A stretch of DNA of 64,000 bases from Pseudomonadota bacterium (GCA_021815805.1 JAKAZQ010000005.1:1-64000); one strand, 5' to 3'. Positions 27,504 to 36,384 are shown, counted from the stretch's first letter. Notes: generated by a model from the letters alone, not told the origin. Program-made: numbers and translations.

Positions 27504-28016
27504 ATGGCCGTGACCGGCATCCCCATTTCCCGTGCCGTGCCCGGACGGCGCGCGTTCGCACGCGCGCTGGCCGTGTGCGCGCTCGCCGGCGGCGTGGCCT
27601 GCAGCGGGCCGGCGAGCGCGCAGACCGCGTTGCCCAGCGCCCGCGACCTGCGAGCCAGTGCCGCGCAGGCGGCGCGCCGCGGCGGGCCGCTGGTGCTGAT
27701 GTTCAGTCTGCCCGGATGCACCTATTGCGAACGCTTGCGCCGGGACACCTATCGCTGGATGCTGCGCGACGGCGTCGACGTGGAGCAGGTGGACATGTCG
27801 TCGGCGCGTCCGCTGCGGGGTTTCGACGGCCGGCCGACCAGCGGGCAGGCGCTGGCCCGCCACTATGCGGTGCATCTGGCGCCCACCGTGTTGTTCCTCG
27901 GCCCGGGCGGGCGTGAGATCGGCGAGCGCCTCGTCGGCGCCGGCGAGCCGGACTTCTACCAGGCCTTTGTAGACCGCTCGATGCGGCAGGCTCGCGCGCA
28001 ATTGCGCGCCGGGTGA
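27504..28016 (+). CDS. Exported thioredoxin-fold protein (CxxC)
   Basis: A 170-residue protein with an N-terminal signal peptide (RRAFARALAVCALAGGVACS, cleavage probably after PASAQ). The mature part has a thioredoxin-like fold: LVLMFSLPGCTYCERLRR gives a CTYC active site, and HLAPTVLFLGPGG contains the cis-Pro region. It resembles SoxW/DsbD-C-type periplasmic reductases, but the partner is unknown. A cysteine in the signal region (VACS) could be read as a lipobox, although the flanking residues are not ideal. It lies directly upstream of the RND efflux operon promoter. Confidence 0.8.
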   Translation: MAVTGIPISRAVPGRRAFARALAVCALAGGVACSGPASAQTALPSARDLRASAAQAARRGGPLVLMFSLPGCTYCERLRRDTYRWMLRDGVDVEQVDMSSARPLRGFDGRPTSGQALARHYAVHLAPTVLFLGPGGREIGERLVGAGEPDFYQAFVDRSMRQARAQLRAG

Positions 28017-28069
28017 TCCATGGATGGCGCAATCAAACAGCGTCTCAAGCCAGCAATCGGTTTTTCCAA

Positions 28070-28087
28070 TATACTCAGGTGGGTATA
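28070..28087 (+). promoter_or_regulatory. Inverted-repeat operator overlapping the -10 of the RND operon
   Basis: TATACTCAGGTGGGTATA pairs 6 of 7 bases between its arms (TATACTC / GGGTATA). Its first six bases, TATACT, form a good -10 box. The GTGGGTAT half recurs before the CsoR-family gene at 34465. The form resembles CsoR/RcnR-type operators. Confidence 0.5.
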
Positions 28088-28157
28088 AGCCTGACGCGTC
28101 CCGGCCGATGCCGCGCAGGCCGTTGCGGATGCTGGGAGTCGGTCGACGGAGGGAACG

Positions 28158-29681
28158 ATGAGCCGCGGTTTGCGCAGGCGAGGAACAGCCGCAGGGTGGC
28201 TGCTGGCGGGGCTGGCCTGGCTGCCGCTGGCGCCGCTGCGCGCCGAGCCGGTCATGACCCTGTCGCTGCGCCAGGCCCTTCAGCTGGCGCTGCAACGCAA
28301 TGCGCAGCTGCGCATCGCCGCCGCCGACACGGCGCAGGCGGACGCCGCGGTGGCGCAGGCGAGCGCCGCCGGCATGCCGCGCATCCGCGTCGATGCCGGT
28401 GTCACGCGCAGCGACGACGCGCTCAGCGTGCTCGGCATGAAGCTGCAGCAGCGCCGCGCCACATTTTCCGATTTCGGCGCCGGCCAGTTCCTGCAGGCGC
28501 TGAATGCGGGCGCCAGCCCGCTCGGCCTGGCGCCCGACAACCTGAACCGGCCCGCGGCGACCAACGATTTCCATGCCGGAGTGCAGGCCGACCTGCCCAT
28601 CTACACGGGTGGCCGCCTGTCCGGCTTGCGCGAGCAGGCGCGTGAGCAACTGGCCGCGGCGCGTGCCGGCGAGCGCGAAGCACGCCAGCGCGTGGTGCAG
28701 CAGGTGGTGGGCGCCTTCGACGCCGTGCGCTCCGCGCAGGCCTTCGGCGCGGTCGCGCGCCAGGCCACGCAGGCCGCGCGCGAGGAGTTGCAGACCGCCT
28801 CGCGCCTGTGGCGCGCCGGCGTGGTCGTGCGCAGCGACGTACTGTCGGCCCAGGTCGGGCTCGAGGACGCCCGGCTGCGCGCCAGCCAGGCGGATGCCGC
28901 GGTGCAGCAGGAGCTGGATCGCCTGCGCGTGGCGCTCGGCCTGCCGCAGTCGACGCCGCTGCGCCTGCACGGCGAGGTCGACGTGCCGATGCCCGAAGGC
29001 GACCTGCGGCAGTGGATCCCGCAGGCCCTCGCCGCCAATCCCGCCATCCAGGCGTTGCGCCATCGCCTGCAGGCCGCCGGCGGCGGGGTGCAGGCGGCGC
29101 GCGCGCAGTTGTACCCGCAGATCGGCGCCATGGCCAGCGTGGACAGCCACGACGCGCATGCCGGGTTCGGCGCGCACAGCTACACCGTCGCTGCGCAACT
29201 GCGCTGGGACGTGTTCGACGGCGGGGTGGTGCATGCCCAGGTCGACCAGGCGCTGGCCCGACGCATGCGGGCGCAGGCGCAACTCGATGCCGCGCGCCAG
29301 GATCTCGTGGCGCAGATCCGCGAGGCCCGCCGACAGGCGCTGGAGGCCGCGCGGGCGAGCGACATGCGTGCGCTCGCGGTGAGCCAGGCGGCCGAGGCCG
29401 AGCGCATCGTGCGGCGCCGCTACGCCGACGGCGTGGGCACGCTCGTCGACTGGCAGCAGGCGCTGACCCAGCTCGACCGCGCGCGCGCCGAACTCGTGCT
29501 GGCGCGGCATCGCCTGCAGTTGCAGCGCGTCGCGTTGCGGATGGCGCTTGGCCGCCTGAGTCCGGACGACCTGCAGCCAGCTTCCCCCGACGCACCGGCG
29601 ACGCCAAGGCCCGTCGCCCCGCGCGCCGTCGCGCCCTCGCCCTCGCCCTCGCCCTCGCAAGCCGCATTTTCCCGACCATGA
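28158..29681 (+). CDS. TolC-family outer-membrane efflux protein
   Basis: The outer-membrane channel of a tripartite efflux pump, 507 residues. A signal peptide (GWLLAGLAWLPLAPLRAE) precedes two TolC-type repeats beginning LSLRQALQLALQRNAQL. Long Ala/Gln/Arg-rich helices suit the periplasmic tunnel. The C-terminal tail is Pro/Ser-rich and is encoded partly by a 6-bp tandem repeat. GAGGGA precedes the ATG. It overlaps the adaptor gene by 4 bases (ATGA), so all three pump genes form one operon. Confidence 0.9.
   Translation: MSRGLRRRGTAAGWLLAGLAWLPLAPLRAEPVMTLSLRQALQLALQRNAQLRIAAADTAQADAAVAQASAAGMPRIRVDAGVTRSDDALSVLGMKLQQRRATFSDFGAGQFLQALNAGASPLGLAPDNLNRPAATNDFHAGVQADLPIYTGGRLSGLREQAREQLAAARAGEREARQRVVQQVVGAFDAVRSAQAFGAVARQATQAAREELQTASRLWRAGVVVRSDVLSAQVGLEDARLRASQADAAVQQELDRLRVALGLPQSTPLRLHGEVDVPMPEGDLRQWIPQALAANPAIQALRHRLQAAGGGVQAARAQLYPQIGAMASVDSHDAHAGFGAHSYTVAAQLRWDVFDGGVVHAQVDQALARRMRAQAQLDAARQDLVAQIREARRQALEAARASDMRALAVSQAAEAERIVRRRYADGVGTLVDWQQALTQLDRARAELVLARHRLQLQRVALRMALGRLSPDDLQPASPDAPATPRPVAPRAVAPSPSPSPSQAAFSRP
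29633..29656 (+). repeat. Hexanucleotide tandem repeat (4 x GCCCTC) inside the TolC-family gene
   Basis: Four perfect copies of GCCCTC encode an Ser-Pro repeat near the C-terminus. Changes in copy number would keep the frame. Confidence 0.8.
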
Positions 29682-30781
29682 ACCACGCGTCCGCTCCCGT
29701 TTTCGCGCGCCCGCGTCGCGCCTTGCGCCGCGCGACGCTGGTGCTGGCAGCCTGCAGCCTGCTGGGCGCCTGCGGGCGCCACGTCACGCCGCCGCGCCAG
29801 GCGCCCGTGCGCAGCGTGGCAGCCGCCACGCGGGTGGTGTCCAGCGTGCGCCAGCCCGGTCTGGTCGAACTGCCGGGCACGGTGGTCTCGAGGCACAGCG
29901 TGCAGGTGGCGTCGCGCCTGAGCGGATTCATCCGAGGGCTGCGCGTGCATGAGGGACAGACGGTACGCGCCGGCGAACTGCTGTTCAGGGTCGACGCCCC
30001 GGAGCTGCGCGCGCAGACCGGGCAGGCCCAGGCACGGCTGGCGCAGGCGCGCGCCGAGCTGGCGCAGGCCGACGCCGACATGCGGCGCTACGGCGACCTG
30101 TACCGGGCCGACGCGATCGCGCGGCAGCAATGGGAACAGGTGCAGCTGCGGCTGCGCGTGGCGCGCCAGCAGATGGCCGCGGCGCGCGCCGCGGCCGACG
30201 GCGCCACGGCGCAGTGGCCGTACGCCGAGGTGCGCTCGCCGATCGCTGGCGTGGTGGCGCGCAAGCTCGCTTCCAGCGGGGACCTCGCCACGCCCGGCCA
30301 GCCCGTGCTGGTGATCGACGGTGGCGCACCGCAGGTGGTGGTGCAGCTGCCGCAGCAGTTGTATGCGCGCCTGCGCGTCGGCGATGTCGCGCAGGTGCGT
30401 GCCGGCGACCGCGTGATCGCCGCCCGCTTCGAGCGCATCGTTCCGGTGGCCGACGCGGTGGCGCGCACGCACGAGGCCAGGCTCGATCTCGCGCCGGGCA
30501 GCGGCCTGAGCAGCGGCGAGTACGTGCAGGTCGGCCTGCCGGCGCCGCTGCAGTCGCAGTTGCGCGTGCCGCTGAACGCCGTCGTGCAGCGCGCCGGCAT
30601 GACCGGCGTGTTCGTCGTCGACGCCTCGGGCATCGCGCACTTCCGCCTGCTGCGACTGGGCGCGACGCATGGCGACACGGCGGACGTGCAGGCCGGCCTG
30701 CGCGCCGGCGAGCGGGTGGTGCTCGATCCCCTCGACACGATCGAGAACGGCGTGCGCATCGTCGGAGGCGCTCGTGGCTGA
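29678..30781 (+). CDS. RND efflux periplasmic adaptor (membrane fusion protein), lipoprotein
   Basis: Links the RND pump to the outer-membrane channel; 367 residues. The N-terminus has a lipoprotein signal (LVLAACSLLGACGRH). The barrel-sandwich hybrid region reads VQVASRLSGFIRGLRVHEGQ, and a helical hairpin (about residues 110-165) follows. APEVRSPIAGVVARKLASSG-like second lipoyl half and beta-barrel domains complete it. It is coupled by overlaps to both neighbours: 4 bases with the TolC gene and 8 bases with the RND gene. Confidence 0.92.
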   Translation: MNHASAPVFARPRRALRRATLVLAACSLLGACGRHVTPPRQAPVRSVAAATRVVSSVRQPGLVELPGTVVSRHSVQVASRLSGFIRGLRVHEGQTVRAGELLFRVDAPELRAQTGQAQARLAQARAELAQADADMRRYGDLYRADAIARQQWEQVQLRLRVARQQMAAARAAADGATAQWPYAEVRSPIAGVVARKLASSGDLATPGQPVLVIDGGAPQVVVQLPQQLYARLRVGDVAQVRAGDRVIAARFERIVPVADAVARTHEARLDLAPGSGLSSGEYVQVGLPAPLQSQLRVPLNAVVQRAGMTGVFVVDASGIAHFRLLRLGATHGDTADVQAGLRAGERVVLDPLDTIENGVRIVGGARG

Positions 30782-33700
30782 CGCGGGCCGGTTGTCGCTG
30801 GCGGGGCGGCTGGCGCGGGCCTTCATCGACTCCAAGATCACCGCGCTGATCATGCTCGCGCTGAGCCTGGCCGGCGTGCTCGCGCTGCTGGTCACGCCGC
30901 GCGAGTACAACCCCAAGATCGTGGTTCCGGCCGCCAACATCATCGTCAGCAAGCCCGGCGCGTCGCCCGACGAAATGCTGCGCCTGGTCGTGCGGCCGCT
31001 GGAGGCGATCATGGCCTCGATGGCCGGCGTCGACCATACCTTCGGCTACGCCGCCAGCGACTACGCGGTGGTCACCGTGCAGTTCAAGGTGGGCCAGGAC
31101 CAGGAGCGCAGCCTGGTCAGGATGTACAACCAGTTGATGCAGAACCTGGATCGCATCCCGCCGGGAGCGAGCCAGCCGGTGGTCAAGCCGATCGACGTCG
31201 ACGATGTTCCGGTGCTGACCCTGACCCTGTCGTCGCGCAAGCTGGATGGCGAACAGTTGCGCGAGGTCGCGCAGAACCTGCTGGTGCGCCTGCGCGGCGT
31301 GCCGGGGGTGTCGTTCAGCGAGGTCGTCGGGGGTGCGCCGCGCGCCGTGAATGTCTGGGTCTCCCCCGCGCGCCTCGCCGCCAGCGGCGTGTCGCTGCAG
31401 CAGCTCGAGCGGGTTTTGCGCGCGAGCAATGTCGCGGCGCCGCTGGGCCGCCTGGTGGACGACGACCGTGTCAGGCCGGTGCGTCTGGACAGCCTGCTGG
31501 GCAATGCGCATGCGGTGGGGGAACTGATGATCGGCGCCCCCGGCGGCAAGCCGGTCTACCTGAAGGACGTCGCGCGCGTCGTCGACGGGCCTGCCGAGGT
31601 CGACGAGTTGTCGCATTTCGCCTGGGGCCCGGCCTCGCATGCGCGTGACCCGGGCGCGCAGCGCAGCGCCGTGACGCTGGCCATCGCGAAAAAGGCCGGC
31701 ACCAACGCCGTGGTGGTCACCGACGCCGTGCTGCAGCGCCTCGCGCAGGTGCGTGCGTGGGCCCTGCCGCAGGGCGTGCAGGTGAGCGTGACGCGCAACG
31801 ATGGCGCGAAGGCGGACGAGGCGGTCAACACCCTGATGGAGCATCTGGGAGTGGCCATTGTCAGCGTGTCGTTGCTGCTGTGGCTGTTCCTGGGCTGGCG
31901 CGAAGCGGGCATCGTGACCCTCACGGTGCCGCTGATCCTGTGCGCTGTGCTGCTGGTCGATCTGGTCATCGGGCAGACCATCAACCGCATCACGCTGTTC
32001 GCGCTGATCCTGGCGCTGGGCCTGCTGGTCGACGACTCGGTGGTGGTGATCGAGAACATCCACCGCCACCTGCATGCCGGACACGGCGGTGCGGCGACGG
32101 ACTTCGCAGCCACCGTGGTGGCCGCCACCGACGAGATCGGCAGCCCGACCAACATGGCCACGCTGGCGGTGATTCTCGCCTTCGTGCCGATGGCCTTCGT
32201 CACCGGCATGATGGGGCCGTTCATGCGCCCCATTCCCATTAACGTGCCGCTGGCCATGGGAACCTCGCTGTTCATGGCCTACACCGTGGTGCCGTGGGCC
32301 TCGCGACGCTGGCTGTGGCGCAAGGCGCAACACGAGGCCGAGCGCGCGACGCGGGAGCTGCAGCAGCCCGGCGCGCCGCGTGCCAGCCGGCTGCAGGCGC
32401 TGTACCTGCGGCTGTTCACGCCGCTGCTGCGGCGACGCGGCGCGCGCTGGCTGCTGCTAGGCGTGGTCTCGCTCGGACTGCTCGGCGCGCTGATGATGCC
32501 AGCCTGGCAATTCCTGCGCCCGGCCGGCATGAACGGACCGTTGTCGGCGCTGGGGGTGGAACTGCGCATGCTGCCGTTCGACAACACCAGCAGCTTCCTG
32601 ATCGAGGTCGACACGCCGGCCGGCTCGCCGCTGGAATTCACCGACGAGGTGGCGCGCGCCTGCGGCGAGGTGCTCGCCGACGTGCCCGAGGTCGTCGACT
32701 GGCAGACCTTCGTCGGTCGCGCCGCCCCGCTGGACTTCGCCGCGCTGGTACGCGGCGACAGCCTGGCGCGCGGCGACGAGCTGGCGCAGCTGCGCGTCAA
32801 CCTGCTGCCCAAGGCGCAGCGCGCACGCAGCTCGCACGCCATCGTGCAGGCGCTGTGGCGGCAGCTGGCGCCGGTGCGTGCGCGGTTCCCCGGCACGCGC
32901 ATCAAACTGTTCGAGACCCCGCCCGGACCGCCGGTGCGCTCGCAGGTCCAGGCCGAGCTGTTCGGCCCCGACTATCACCAGTTGCGCCGTCTCGCGCCGC
33001 TCGTGCTGCGCGACTTCGACCAGACCTACGGGCTGATCAACCAGGACGACTCGGTGAGCGCGCCGAGCACCGAGTATCGCCTGCATCTCGACGTGCGCAA
33101 GGCCGCGCTCGCCGGCTTCACCCCGGAGCAGATCACGCAGTGGCTGCAACCCCTGCTGTCGGGCGCCAAGCTGGGCGCGCTGCACACCGCGCACGCGCTC
33201 GAGCCGGTGGACATCGTGCTGCGCATGGACCGCGCCGGGCGCCAGCGCATGGGCCAGTTGCTCGACCTGCCGCTGCGCAGCGCCGACGGCACGCTGGTGC
33301 CGCTGGGCAGCTTCGCCAAGGTCGAGAAGGTGCAGCGGGCGCGCGCCATCTACACCCGTGATCAGCACGCGGTGGTCTATGTCAGCGGCGAGATGCTCGG
33401 TGCCAGTCCGGTGTATGCCACGCTCAGCCTGAACGGCCGGCTCGACGGCGCGCAGCCGCTGCCGGGCGTGCGCGTGCGCACCGGCAATCTCGGATTCACG
33501 CCCACGCCGCCCTCCGGACTGCGCGGGGTGCAATTGCTGTGGGGCGGCGAGATGCGCCTGACGCTCGACGTGTTCCGCGATCTCGGCTCGGCCTTCATCG
33601 TGGCCCTGCTGTTCATCTATCTGCTGCTCGTCGCCTACTACCGCTCCTTCGTGCTGCCGCTGATCGTCATGGGCGCGATCCCCCTGACCCTGCTCGGGGT

Positions 33701-34067
33701 GTTTCCCGGGCACTGGCTGACCCACCAGGCGTTCACCGCCACGTCGATGATCGGAGTCATCGCGCTGGCCGGCATCGTGGTGCGCAACTCGCTGCTGCTG
33801 ATCGACTTCATCGTCGAATACCGGGCGCGCGGCTTCAGCCTCGAGCAGGCGGTCGCCGAGGCCGGATCGGTGCGCCTGCGGCCCATCCTGCTGACGGCGC
33901 TGGCGATCATGTTCGGCTCGGCCATCATGATCACCGACCCGGTATTCGGCGGGCTCGCCGTGTCGCTGGTGTTCGGCACCATGGTCTCGACCTTGCTGAC
34001 CCTGGTCGTGATTCCCCTGCTGTACTACATGTGGAATGCGCGCGCGCAGCGGCGCGGCCGGGCTTGA
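30774..34067 (+). CDS. RND-family efflux transporter permease (HAE/AcrB-like)
   Basis: Proton-driven inner-membrane pump of about 1097 residues. It has the usual N-terminal helix, two large periplasmic loops and two blocks of six membrane helices. The proton-relay Asp pair lies in LGLLVDDSVVVIENI. The charge set of TM4 (one Asp-Asp, no extra Glu) is closer to hydrophobic/amphiphilic efflux pumps than to CusA-type metal pumps, but the substrate cannot be assigned. GTG 30774 (VADAGRLSLAGRL) overlaps the adaptor stop by 8 bases. A CsoR-family regulator and a small membrane protein follow. Confidence 0.92.
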   Translation: MADAGRLSLAGRLARAFIDSKITALIMLALSLAGVLALLVTPREYNPKIVVPAANIIVSKPGASPDEMLRLVVRPLEAIMASMAGVDHTFGYAASDYAVVTVQFKVGQDQERSLVRMYNQLMQNLDRIPPGASQPVVKPIDVDDVPVLTLTLSSRKLDGEQLREVAQNLLVRLRGVPGVSFSEVVGGAPRAVNVWVSPARLAASGVSLQQLERVLRASNVAAPLGRLVDDDRVRPVRLDSLLGNAHAVGELMIGAPGGKPVYLKDVARVVDGPAEVDELSHFAWGPASHARDPGAQRSAVTLAIAKKAGTNAVVVTDAVLQRLAQVRAWALPQGVQVSVTRNDGAKADEAVNTLMEHLGVAIVSVSLLLWLFLGWREAGIVTLTVPLILCAVLLVDLVIGQTINRITLFALILALGLLVDDSVVVIENIHRHLHAGHGGAATDFAATVVAATDEIGSPTNMATLAVILAFVPMAFVTGMMGPFMRPIPINVPLAMGTSLFMAYTVVPWASRRWLWRKAQHEAERATRELQQPGAPRASRLQALYLRLFTPLLRRRGARWLLLGVVSLGLLGALMMPAWQFLRPAGMNGPLSALGVELRMLPFDNTSSFLIEVDTPAGSPLEFTDEVARACGEVLADVPEVVDWQTFVGRAAPLDFAALVRGDSLARGDELAQLRVNLLPKAQRARSSHAIVQALWRQLAPVRARFPGTRIKLFETPPGPPVRSQVQAELFGPDYHQLRRLAPLVLRDFDQTYGLINQDDSVSAPSTEYRLHLDVRKAALAGFTPEQITQWLQPLLSGAKLGALHTAHALEPVDIVLRMDRAGRQRMGQLLDLPLRSADGTLVPLGSFAKVEKVQRARAIYTRDQHAVVYVSGEMLGASPVYATLSLNGRLDGAQPLPGVRVRTGNLGFTPTPPSGLRGVQLLWGGEMRLTLDVFRDLGSAFIVALLFIYLLLVAYYRSFVLPLIVMGAIPLTLLGVFPGHWLTHQAFTATSMIGVIALAGIVVRNSLLLIDFIVEYRARGFSLEQAVAEAGSVRLRPILLTALAIMFGSAIMITDPVFGGLAVSLVFGTMVSTLLTLVVIPLLYYMWNARAQRRGRA

Positions 34068-34153
34068 AAGCGGCGCATTCGCACGCATGTTCCAGGAAAC
34101 AAAACGTATCTCTTGTGCATCGTCGCTTACCGGAATCTCGAGGAGCCCGCACC

Positions 34154-34375
34154 ATGACCGTCGAACGCTACATCCGGATATTCGCCGGAACCTTCATCCT
34201 GCTGTCGCTGGCGCTGGGCGCGCCTGCGAGCCCGCTCTACGTCTCGAGCTGGTTCCTCTGGTTCACGGCCTTCGTCGGCGCGAATCTGCTGCAGTTCGGT
34301 TTCACCGATGTCTGCCCGCTGGGATGGATCCTGCGACGCCTCGGCGTGCGCGAGGCCGCACCCTGCGCGCGCTGA
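34154..34375 (+). CDS. Small DUF2892/YgaP-type membrane protein
   Basis: A 73-residue inner-membrane protein. MTVERYIRIFAGTFILLSLAL and FLWFTAFVGANLLQFGFT form two helices. The ending CPLGWILRRLGV is typical of DUF2892 proteins and of the membrane part of rhodanese YgaP. GAGGAG lies upstream of the ATG. Such proteins are often found beside sulfur-transfer genes and CsoR/CstR-type regulators, which fits the next gene. The molecular role is unknown. Confidence 0.88.
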   Translation: MTVERYIRIFAGTFILLSLALGAPASPLYVSSWFLWFTAFVGANLLQFGFTDVCPLGWILRRLGVREAAPCAR

Positions 34376-34380
34376 CGCCG

Positions 34381-34399
34381 GATTGCCCCAGTGGGTATC
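34381..34399 (+). promoter_or_regulatory. Putative operator upstream of the CsoR-family gene
   Basis: GATTGCCCCAGTGGGTATC has opposed C-rich and G-rich halves (GCCCC / GTGGG) with GAT/ATC ends. It shares GTGGGTAT with the RND operon site at 28070-28087. Autoregulation by the product of the gene at 34465 is the simplest reading. Confidence 0.45.
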
Positions 34400-34464
34400 A
34401 TCGACGCAGCGCGGGCGACGTACCCGACGCTGTCGCCGAATCATTCCCCCTGCGGAGAACCCAG

Positions 34465-34755
34465 ATGTCCGTCCTCACCAACGCCGCGTCGCGCACCGAT
34501 ATCCTGAACCGGCTCAAGCGTGCCGAAGGGCAATTGCGTGGCGTGCAGCGCATGATCGACGAAGGCGAGGCGTGCCTGAAGGTGGCGCAGCAGCTTTCGG
34601 CGGTGCGCAAGGCGCTGGACAGCACGTTCGTGCGCATGACGGTGTGCTTCATCGAACAGGAACTCGACGCCCGGCTGGAATCCAGTCAGGCCGAGAAGGC
34701 GCGTCTCGATTCGATGATGGAGGAGATGGAGACCCTGCTCGCGCGCATGGCCTGA
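34465..34755 (+). CDS. CsoR/RcnR (DUF156)-family metal- or persulfide-sensing repressor
   Basis: A 96-residue all-helical repressor with LNRLKRAEGQLRGVQRMIDE, the DNA-facing signature of the family. The first ligand cysteine is present (Cys37 in GEACLKVAQQL). By alignment of QQLSAVRKAL with RcnR, the positions of His60 and His64 are Phe62 and Glu66 here; instead a second cysteine, Cys61, lies next to the first. Copper-, nickel- and formaldehyde-type ligand sets are therefore not met, and a thiol-based (persulfide or oxidation) sensor is possible. It probably controls the RND operon and itself through the shared GTGGGTAT sites. Confidence 0.85.
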   Translation: MSVLTNAASRTDILNRLKRAEGQLRGVQRMIDEGEACLKVAQQLSAVRKALDSTFVRMTVCFIEQELDARLESSQAEKARLDSMMEEMETLLARMA

Positions 34756-34787
34756 CGCCTGTGCGCGCGGCGGCGCGGCGCCGGCGT

Positions 34788-35885
34788 TCAAGGCGCGGCG
34801 ACTTCCTCGATGATGCCGCCGCCCAGGCAGACCTCGCCGTCGTACAGCACGGCCGACTGTCCCGGCGTGACGGCCCACTGCGGCTGCGCGAATCCGAGCC
34901 GCAGTTCGTGCATGTCCGCCGCCAGCACGGTGCACGCGGCGTCGTGCTGGCGATATCGGGTTTTCGCCGTGAGTTGCGCGCCCGCGGCAGCAGGGGCGCC
35001 CGAGATCCACGAGACCTGCGCGGCGCGCAGGCGTGAACTCAGCAACCACGGGTGGTCGTGGCCCTGCGCCACGTACAGCGTATTGGTGGCGGGATCCTTG
35101 CGCGCCACGAACCAGGGCTGGCCGTTGCCGTCGCGGCTTCCGCCGAGCCCGATGCCCTTGCGCTGTCCCAGGGTGTAGAAGGCCAGCCCGATGTGTTCGC
35201 CGAGCCGTGCGCCATCCGGCGCGCGCATCGGCCCCGGGCGCGTCGGCAGGTAGCGGTTGAGAAACTCGCGGAACGGGCGCTCGCCGATGAAGCAGATGCC
35301 CGTGGAGTCCTTCTTGCGCGCATTCGGCAAGCCGATCTCGGCGGCGATGCGCCGCACCTCGCTTTTGGGCAATTCGCCGACCGGGAACAGCGTGCGCCGC
35401 AGCTGCTCCTGCGTCAGGCGGTGCAGGAAATAGCTCTGATCCTTGTTCGGGTCGAGGCCGCGCAGCAGTTGCACGCCCGCGGCGTCGCGGCGCACCCGCG
35501 CGTAGTGGCCGGTGGCGATGTACTCGGCACCCAGCCCCATGGCGTGATCCAGGAACGCCTTGAACTTGATTTCGGCGTTGCACAGCACATCCGGATTGGG
35601 AGTGCGCGCGGCCTCGTATTCGCGCAGGAATTCCGCGAACACCCGGTCCTTGTATTCGGTGGCGAAATTGACCGCCTCGATGTCGATGCCGATCAGGTCC
35701 GCCACGCTGACCGCATCGAGCCAGTCCTGGCGCGTCGAGCAGTATTCGCCATCGTCGTCGTCCTCCCAGTTCTTCATGAACAGGCCGATGACCTCGAAGC
35801 CCTGGCGCTTGAGCAGCCACGCCGACACCGAGGAGTCGACGCCGCCGGACATGCCGACGACAACACGGGGGGACGACGCGCGCAT
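34788..35885 (-). CDS. mnmA: tRNA-uridine 2-sulfurtransferase MnmA
   Basis: Inserts sulfur at C2 of wobble uridine 34 in tRNA-Lys, -Glu and -Gln. The 365-residue protein has the PP-loop [15 protein letters not shown]. The catalytic cysteines are in [12 protein letters not shown] and [14 protein letters not shown]-like [13 protein letters not shown]. The start at 35885 ([11 protein letters not shown]) is chosen as the nearest ATG before the P-loop. It converges with the CsoR-family gene and follows the Nudix gene by 10 bases on the same strand. Confidence 0.97.
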   Translation of the reverse strand: MRASSPRVVVGMSGGVDSSVSAWLLKRQGFEVIGLFMKNWEDDDDGEYCSTRQDWLDAVSVADLIGIDIEAVNFATEYKDRVFAEFLREYEAARTPNPDVLCNAEIKFKAFLDHAMGLGAEYIATGHYARVRRDAAGVQLLRGLDPNKDQSYFLHRLTQEQLRRTLFPVGELPKSEVRRIAAEIGLPNARKKDSTGICFIGERPFREFLNRYLPTRPGPMRAPDGARLGEHIGLAFYTLGQRKGIGLGGSRDGNGQPWFVARKDPATNTLYVAQGHDHPWLLSSRLRAAQVSWISGAPAAAGAQLTAKTRYRQHDAACTVLAADMHELRLGFAQPQWAVTPGQSAVLYDGEVCLGGGIIEEVAAP

Positions 35886-35895
35886 GCCGCGGATT

Positions 35896-36384
35896 CTACG
35901 GGGCGCGGCGCAGCCCTTGCTGCAGCGCCGCATCGGGGTGAAGCAGCTGCAGCGGCCAGCGCATGCCGGCGGCATGGTCGATGGCGCATTGCAGGACCGA
36001 GGGGCTGCGCAGGCGCTCGTGGTTCGCCCGCAGATCATCCAGGCTCAGCCACAGCGTGCGCACGATGCCGGCGTCGAGTGCGCGCCCGGCATGGCGGGCG
36101 CCGAGATCCCCGCAAAACGCGAAGCGCACATAATGCACGCCGCGCCCGGCGCGCAGGCCGTGGCTCTGGTAAACGCCGAGCAGGGCGGTCGGCGAGAAGT
36201 CGTGCGCGGTTTCCTCCAGGGTTTCACGCACCACCGCCTGCAGCAGGGATTCTCCCGCTTCCAGATGCCCCGCCGGGTTGTTCAGGCGCAGGCCTTGCGG
36301 CGTGTGTTCCTCGACGAGCAGGAAGCGGCCGTCGCGCTCGATGATCGCGGCTACGGTGACGTGGGGCAGGTCGGAATCGGGCAT
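35896..36384 (-). CDS. Nudix hydrolase (NudJ-like)
   Basis: A 162-residue pyrophosphohydrolase. The Nudix box [20 protein letters not shown] fits GX5EX7[25 protein letters not shown] precedes it and [19 protein letters not shown] follows. NudJ-type enzymes hydrolyse thiamine pyrophosphate precursors and nucleoside di/triphosphates. The ATG at 36384 ([10 protein letters not shown]) gives the family N-terminus. The position just upstream of mnmA on the same strand, as in many proteobacteria (nudJ-mnmA), supports the assignment and co-transcription. Confidence 0.9.
   Translation of the reverse strand: MPDSDLPHVTVAAIIERDGRFLLVEEHTPQGLRLNNPAGHLEAGESLLQAVVRETLEETAHDFSPTALLGVYQSHGLRAGRGVHYVRFAFCGDLGARHAGRALDAGIVRTLWLSLDDLRANHERLRSPSVLQCAIDHAAGMRWPLQLLHPDAALQQGLRRAP

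Noticed and set aside
26304-29660. Single giant minus-strand gene of about 1100 codons covering the EIIA gene and part of the TolC-family gene
   Set aside because: Only the last 166 codons, beginning at GTG 26804, match a protein family; the rest is antisense to plus-strand genes.
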